A stretch of DNA of 6,782 bases from JACDBE01 sp051002015 (GTDB lineage: Bacteria > Actinomycetota > Acidimicrobiia > Spongiisociales > UBA5794): NCBI GenBank assembly GCA_051002015.1, contig JBPCMS010000021.1, positions 1 through 6,782 on the forward strand. Reading direction: 5' to 3'. Numbering within the stretch: position 1 is the first letter of the stretch; each line of letters begins with the position of its first letter. This document shows positions 3,892 through 6,782 of the stretch, piece after piece. A program made the translations under genes and the position numbers. The notes beneath the pieces are model-generated. The model did not search any database and was not told the DNA's origin. It saw only the letters and a list, made by a program, of their open reading frames with translations.

Positions 3892-5933
3892 TTGGTGGTG
3901 AACGCCCGCAGGACGGGCAGCAGCACCGTCTCGTACAGGGTGGCGCGCTCGGCCTGCTCCAGGCTCAGGATGACGACCCCGGTGTCGCCGGTCCCCGGGC
4001 CGATCGCCACCAGGGTGAGGTCGCCCTGGGTGATCCCCTCGTAGACGGTCCAGATCCGGTTGGCGCCCCCGACGGTGTCGACCGGTTCGGGGTCCTCCTC
4101 AAATTCGAGCGAGCTCAGCAACAGGGAGAGGGCCTGGTCGGCCTCGAGCACGGTGGGGGCGGCCTGCTGCACCAGCACGGTGGGATCGAGGGCCGATGCT
4201 CCCCTGCTCCAGGCCCCGTTGCCGAGGCTGTCCCACCCGTCGGGGCGAACGCCGTTGATGGTGACCCCGAAGATCTGTTCCTCGAACGGGATCAGCTCCA
4301 CCGCCGCCGGCGTCTGACCGGGCACGACGAAGGCGATGGGCGCCACGGTGTCGACACACGAGGTGTCCGGCCGGCCGGTGGGGTCGTCGATGAAGGCGAC
4401 GGCGACCGACAGCGGGCAGTCGCCGGAGACGGCGGCGGCGTGACCGATCGCAGGGAACTCGACGAAGGTGGCGTTGGTCAACTGATCGGCCACCCGCTCA
4501 CCCCAGGCCGGTGGGGTGATGGGGTCGTACTGCCCTGCCATCACCAGGGTGGGGATGTCGCTCTCGATCGCCTCGTTCTCGAATGCGGGGGGCGTGCCCG
4601 CCTGCCACATGTCGCACAGGGCAAACACGGCGGGTCCGACGTTGGTGGCACCCTCGAACCAGTCGTCGAGCCGGGGATCGGCCTCCTCGGCGGCCACGTC
4701 GACGGCTGCCTCGTCAGCGAAAGTGACTTCCTCGTAGCACTCCACCGACAGGTGCATCCCCCAGCTGAAGAAGGCGCCGTTGGCGAGGTTGTTGGTGAGC
4801 ATGGTGGCGATGCTGGCGGTCTCACCCCGCTCCAGGTCGGCGATCACCTTGGGGAGGACCGGGATGGTGTCGACGCTGTACAACCCCTGGAAGAACGTCC
4901 CGATCAGCGTGTCGCCGTTGACGATGGTGCGGTGATCCTCACGGGTGAACACGTCGGTGACGTCGGTGTACAGCGGCTCGGCGTCGAGCTGGTCGCGCAA
5001 CGCCCAGAACCGGTTCTCGAGATCGGGATAGGTGGCGGTGCATTCGGCATCGGCGGCGCACCCCGCCCAGAGCTGGCCGAAGGCGCGCACCAGGTTGGCC
5101 GGGGTCTGGGTGACCAGATCCTCCTGCGGGCTGTAGGTGGAGTCGAGGATCACGCTGCGGATCCCCTCGGGGTGGTCCCGCATCACGGTCTGGGCCAGCC
5201 GGGTGCCGTAGCTGATCCCGAGCAGGTTCCACTCGTCGATGCCGAGGGCGGTGCGGAGATCGGCGACGTCGGCGGCGTTGGTGGCGCTGTTGTACTGGGT
5301 GAGGTCGATCCCGGCCCCGACCAACCGGTCACGGCAGGTCGCGGTCACCGCCAGCTCGTCGGCTGCGAACTCCTCACCGCTGATGTCGTCGTCGAGCAGC
5401 TCGAAGGTGAGCTGGCGGGTCTCCGGGCATTCCAGCGACGGGGTCGACGTCCCGATGCCTCGCTGGTCGAAGAAGATCATCTGGCGGTTCTCGATGAACG
5501 GTGCCCAGGTCGGCTCCAGGCTGAACTGCAGGGTGTCGAGGGTCTCGCCCCCGGGCCCACCGTCGAGGTACACGATGGGGTCGTCTGGAGCGTCCGGGTT
5601 GCCGCTCCCGAAGATGGCGACGTGGATTCTCACCTGGGTCTCGGTGGGGGCGTCGCGGTTCTCGGGGACCACCAGGTAGCCGCAGCGGTGGTCCCGGTTG
5701 GTGATCAGATCGAAGTCGCATTCCCCCTCCTCGAACACCGGGCTGTAGCCGGTGGGGGCGCCGGTGGTGTCTGCGGGGGCGGTCGACGTGGCCTCGGAGG
5801 TGACGCCGGCGGTCGTGGTGGGTGCGACGGTGCTCGAGCCCTCGCCGTCGCCGAACACCATGAGGGCGACGAGGACGAGCCCGGCGGCGAGGACCAGCGA
5901 GACGAGCAGTATGAACAGGGAGCGGGCCGACAC
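3888..5933 (-). CDS. Exported alpha/beta-hydrolase peptidase, tripeptidyl-aminopeptidase type
   Basis: The 681-residue product starts at GTG 5933; no ATG, GTG or TTG lies between it and the upstream in-frame stop. Residues 5-27 form an N-terminal hydrophobic segment without a lipobox or clear cleavage site, so it may be a signal anchor. A Thr/Ser/Ala-rich linker (33-61) follows. The hydrolase core has YLDGGPGG (122-129, oxyanion region), FFDQRGIGTS (154-163) and the nucleophile elbow GISYG with Ser241. The acid is in GQYDPITPP (Asp470) and the base in GHAAAVSGDCP (His498), where a TAP-like C-terminal segment is expected. Relatives such as the Streptomyces tripeptidyl aminopeptidases and SlpD/SlpE release N-terminal tripeptides or amino acids outside the membrane. 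Several paired cysteines fit an extracytoplasmic location. It is unusually long: about 150 residues (from about 530) extend past the catalytic domain and are not recognised. Substrate preference cannot be read from sequence. Confidence 0.93.
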   Translation of the reverse strand: MSARSLFILLVSLVLAAGLVLVALMVFGDGEGSSTVAPTTTAGVTSEATSTAPADTTGAPTGYSPVFEEGECDFDLITNRDHRCGYLVVPENRDAPTETQVRIHVAIFGSGNPDAPDDPIVYLDGGPGGETLDTLQFSLEPTWAPFIENRQMIFFDQRGIGTSTPSLECPETRQLTFELLDDDISGEEFAADELAVTATCRDRLVGAGIDLTQYNSATNAADVADLRTALGIDEWNLLGISYGTRLAQTVMRDHPEGIRSVILDSTYSPQEDLVTQTPANLVRAFGQLWAGCAADAECTATYPDLENRFWALRDQLDAEPLYTDVTDVFTREDHRTIVNGDTLIGTFFQGLYSVDTIPVLPKVIADLERGETASIATMLTNNLANGAFFSWGMHLSVECYEEVTFADEAAVDVAAEEADPRLDDWFEGATNVGPAVFALCDMWQAGTPPAFENEAIESDIPTLVMAGQYDPITPPAWGERVADQLTNATFVEFPAIGHAAAVSGDCPLSVAVAFIDDPTGRPDTSCVDTVAPIAFVVPGQTPAAVELIPFEEQIFGVTINGVRPDGWDSLGNGAWSRGASALDPTVLVQQAAPTVLEADQALSLLLSSLEFEEDPEPVDTVGGANRIWTVYEGITQGDLTLVAIGPGTGDTGVVILSLEQAERATLYETVLLPVLRAFTTN

Positions 5934-5942
5934 GGTGGCGAA

Positions 5943-5948
5943 AGCGTA
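5943..5948 (-). promoter_or_regulatory. Possible -10 for the peptidase gene
   Basis: TACGCT on the minus strand fits TANNNT and lies nine bases before the GTG at 5933. That would give a leader of only a few bases. No Shine-Dalgarno-like sequence precedes the GTG, which is consistent with an almost leaderless message. No -35 is evident. Confidence 0.35.
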
Positions 5949-6005
5949 GGGCGGGAGCGCCGCTATGCCGCCCCCACGTGCCCACCGCGGCCAGCCGGGG
6001 CGGGG

Positions 6006-6011
6006 TACGGT
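6006..6011 (+). promoter_or_regulatory. Possible -10 for the LiaF-like gene
   Basis: TACGGT fits TANNNT and would start a transcript near 6018, giving a leader of about 35 nt. Unlike the other genes, this one has a real ribosome binding site: GGGGGAG at 6041-6047, with its GGAG core five bases before the ATG at 6053. That fits a leadered message. No -35 is recognised. Confidence 0.35.
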
Positions 6012-6052
6012 TCGGGCTCAATCCGGGCGGCTACGCGGGTGGGGGAGCGAGG

Positions 6053-6730
6053 ATGCGGTTCAATCCGGGAAGGCTGCTGGTGGGTGGGGCGCTGGTTATC
6101 GCCGGTGCCCTCTTCCTGCTCGACCTGGCCGGGTCGGTCGATGCGGTGGAGCTGATCGGCGCCTGGTGGCCGGTCCTGCTGGTGGTGGCCGGGATCACCC
6201 AGCTGACCCTCAACCCCGGCCACTGGTTCCCTGCGTTGTTCCTCGTCGGCCTAGGCGGGGTGCTCCTGGCCCGAACCACCGGACTGGTCGACTACGACGT
6301 GGCCTGGCCGCTGTTCGGGTCGGCGCTGCTCATCCTGGTTGGCATCGCCATCGTGGCCGGCTGGACCAGGGGCAGGCCCGACCCGTTGCCCAGCACCGGG
6401 GAGCGGTTGACGGTGGTGGCGATCCTGTCCGGTCAGCAGACCGCCAACCGATCCTCCCGGTTCGCCGGGGGCTCGGTGACCGCCATCTTCGGCGGCGCCG
6501 AGGTCGATCTCACCGGGGCGACCCTGGTACCAGGGGCGGTTCTCGACGCCATCGTCCTTTTCGGGCGAGCCGACATCGTCATCCCGCACGGGTGGAGGGC
6601 CGAGATGCGTGGGCTGCCCCTGTTCGGCGGTTGGGACAACGCCACCGAGAGCATCACGGACGGCCCCACGCTGCTGGTGAACGCCACCGTGATCTTCGGT
6701 GCCCTCGACGTCACCTATCCGTCACCGTGA
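6053..6730 (+). CDS. Four-span membrane protein with LiaF-like C-terminal domain
   Basis: The 225-residue product starts at ATG 6053, preceded by GGGGGAG, and begins MRFNPGRLLVGGALVIAG like many DUF5668/LiaI-LiaF-type membrane proteins. An ATG at 5978 is in frame but would add a Gly/Arg-rich stretch without a ribosome binding site. Four membrane helices are visible at about 7-27, 33-52, 57-73 and 84-104. The second carries the family pattern GAWWPVLLVVAGI. A soluble domain (about 117-225) has the repeating beta pattern of the cell-wall-active antibiotic response domain of LiaF: AIFGGAEVDLTGA, then AIVLFGRADIVIPHGW, LPLFGGW and a final NATVIFGALDVTYP. LiaF proteins inhibit LiaRS-type envelope-stress two-component systems, but no kinase or regulator is next to this gene within the window. 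It is divergent from the exported peptidase, so a shared envelope theme is possible. Confidence 0.88.
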   Translation: MRFNPGRLLVGGALVIAGALFLLDLAGSVDAVELIGAWWPVLLVVAGITQLTLNPGHWFPALFLVGLGGVLLARTTGLVDYDVAWPLFGSALLILVGIAIVAGWTRGRPDPLPSTGERLTVVAILSGQQTANRSSRFAGGSVTAIFGGAEVDLTGATLVPGAVLDAIVLFGRADIVIPHGWRAEMRGLPLFGGWDNATESITDGPTLLVNATVIFGALDVTYPSP

Positions 6731-6744
6731 AATCACATGGGTGT

Positions 6745-6780
6745 AGTTCTCCACACCTGGGGATAGCCCTGTGGACAACT
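6745..6780. promoter_or_regulatory. Inverted pair of DnaA-box-like sequences
   Basis: TGTGGACAA at 6770-6778 is the exact complement of the actinobacterial DnaA box TTGTCCACA. TTCTCCACA at 6747-6755 differs from it by one base and faces the other way. The wider arms AGTTCTCCACA (6745-6755) and TGTGGACAACT (6770-6780) match at 10 of 11 positions around a 14-base spacer. The spacer includes a weaker box-like CTATCCCCA on the minus strand (6758-6766). It follows the LiaF-like stop by 14 bases and runs to the window edge. It could be a DnaA-binding control site of the next gene, a titration site, or the edge of a larger cluster. Confidence 0.5.
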
Positions 6781-6782
6781 CG

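Noticed and set aside
5978..6052. Upstream ATG for the LiaF-like gene
   Set aside because: There is no ribosome binding site there, and the added 25 residues are Gly/Arg-rich. Family proteins start at the MRFNPGR equivalent, which has GGGGGAG before it.
4440..6155. 571-codon plus-strand open frame opposite the peptidase gene
   Set aside because: Its composition is Gly/Val/Asp/His-rich with no domain, and it mirrors the minus-strand gene, which has a full catalytic triad and signal segment.

Overview
The window is GC-rich and gene-dense. Three traits suggest an actinobacterium, possibly of the Acidimicrobiia type: GTG starts, -10 hexamers of the TANNNT form placed 6-7 nt before start codons (leaderless transcription), and a TTGTCCACA DnaA box. 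The lineage is inferred from style alone; the window has no rRNA or marker gene.

Layout. (1) Positions 1-854 (+) hold the 3' end of a secreted repeat protein built of cysteine-bearing InlB-B-like repeats, including two almost identical ~300-bp DNA copies. (2) A strong bidirectional hairpin (928-975) separates it from a minus-strand gene series. In transcription order this is a VIT1/CCC1-family membrane iron/manganese transporter (3347-2637), a DUF2461 protein (2635-1961), a 50-residue single-span membrane microprotein (1923-1771) and a Rossmann-like protein of unknown function (1769-1008). Two of the junctions are TGA-C-start, with one base between stop and start, so translation is probably coupled. 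(3) A 42-bp gap contains face-to-face leaderless promoters for the transporter and for a divergent 161-residue cyclic-nucleotide-binding-fold protein without a DNA-binding domain (3390-3875). (4) Convergent to it is a 681-residue exported alpha/beta-hydrolase peptidase of the tripeptidyl-aminopeptidase type with an extra C-terminal domain (5933-3888). (5) Divergent from the peptidase is a four-span membrane protein with a LiaF-like C-terminal domain (6053-6730). (6) The last 40 bases carry an inverted pair of DnaA-box-like sequences.

Working together. The VIT transporter, DUF2461 protein and divergent sensor-like protein look like one regulatory neighbourhood, with overlapping promoters that should compete. 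The peptidase and the LiaF-like protein are both envelope proteins sharing a 119-bp divergent control region. No CRISPR array, tRNA, rRNA, transposase or integrase is visible, and no gap between genes exceeds 300 bases. The most notable items are the unlisted 50-residue microprotein, the repeated leaderless promoter geometry, the recent duplication within the repeat protein and the C-terminal extension of the peptidase.
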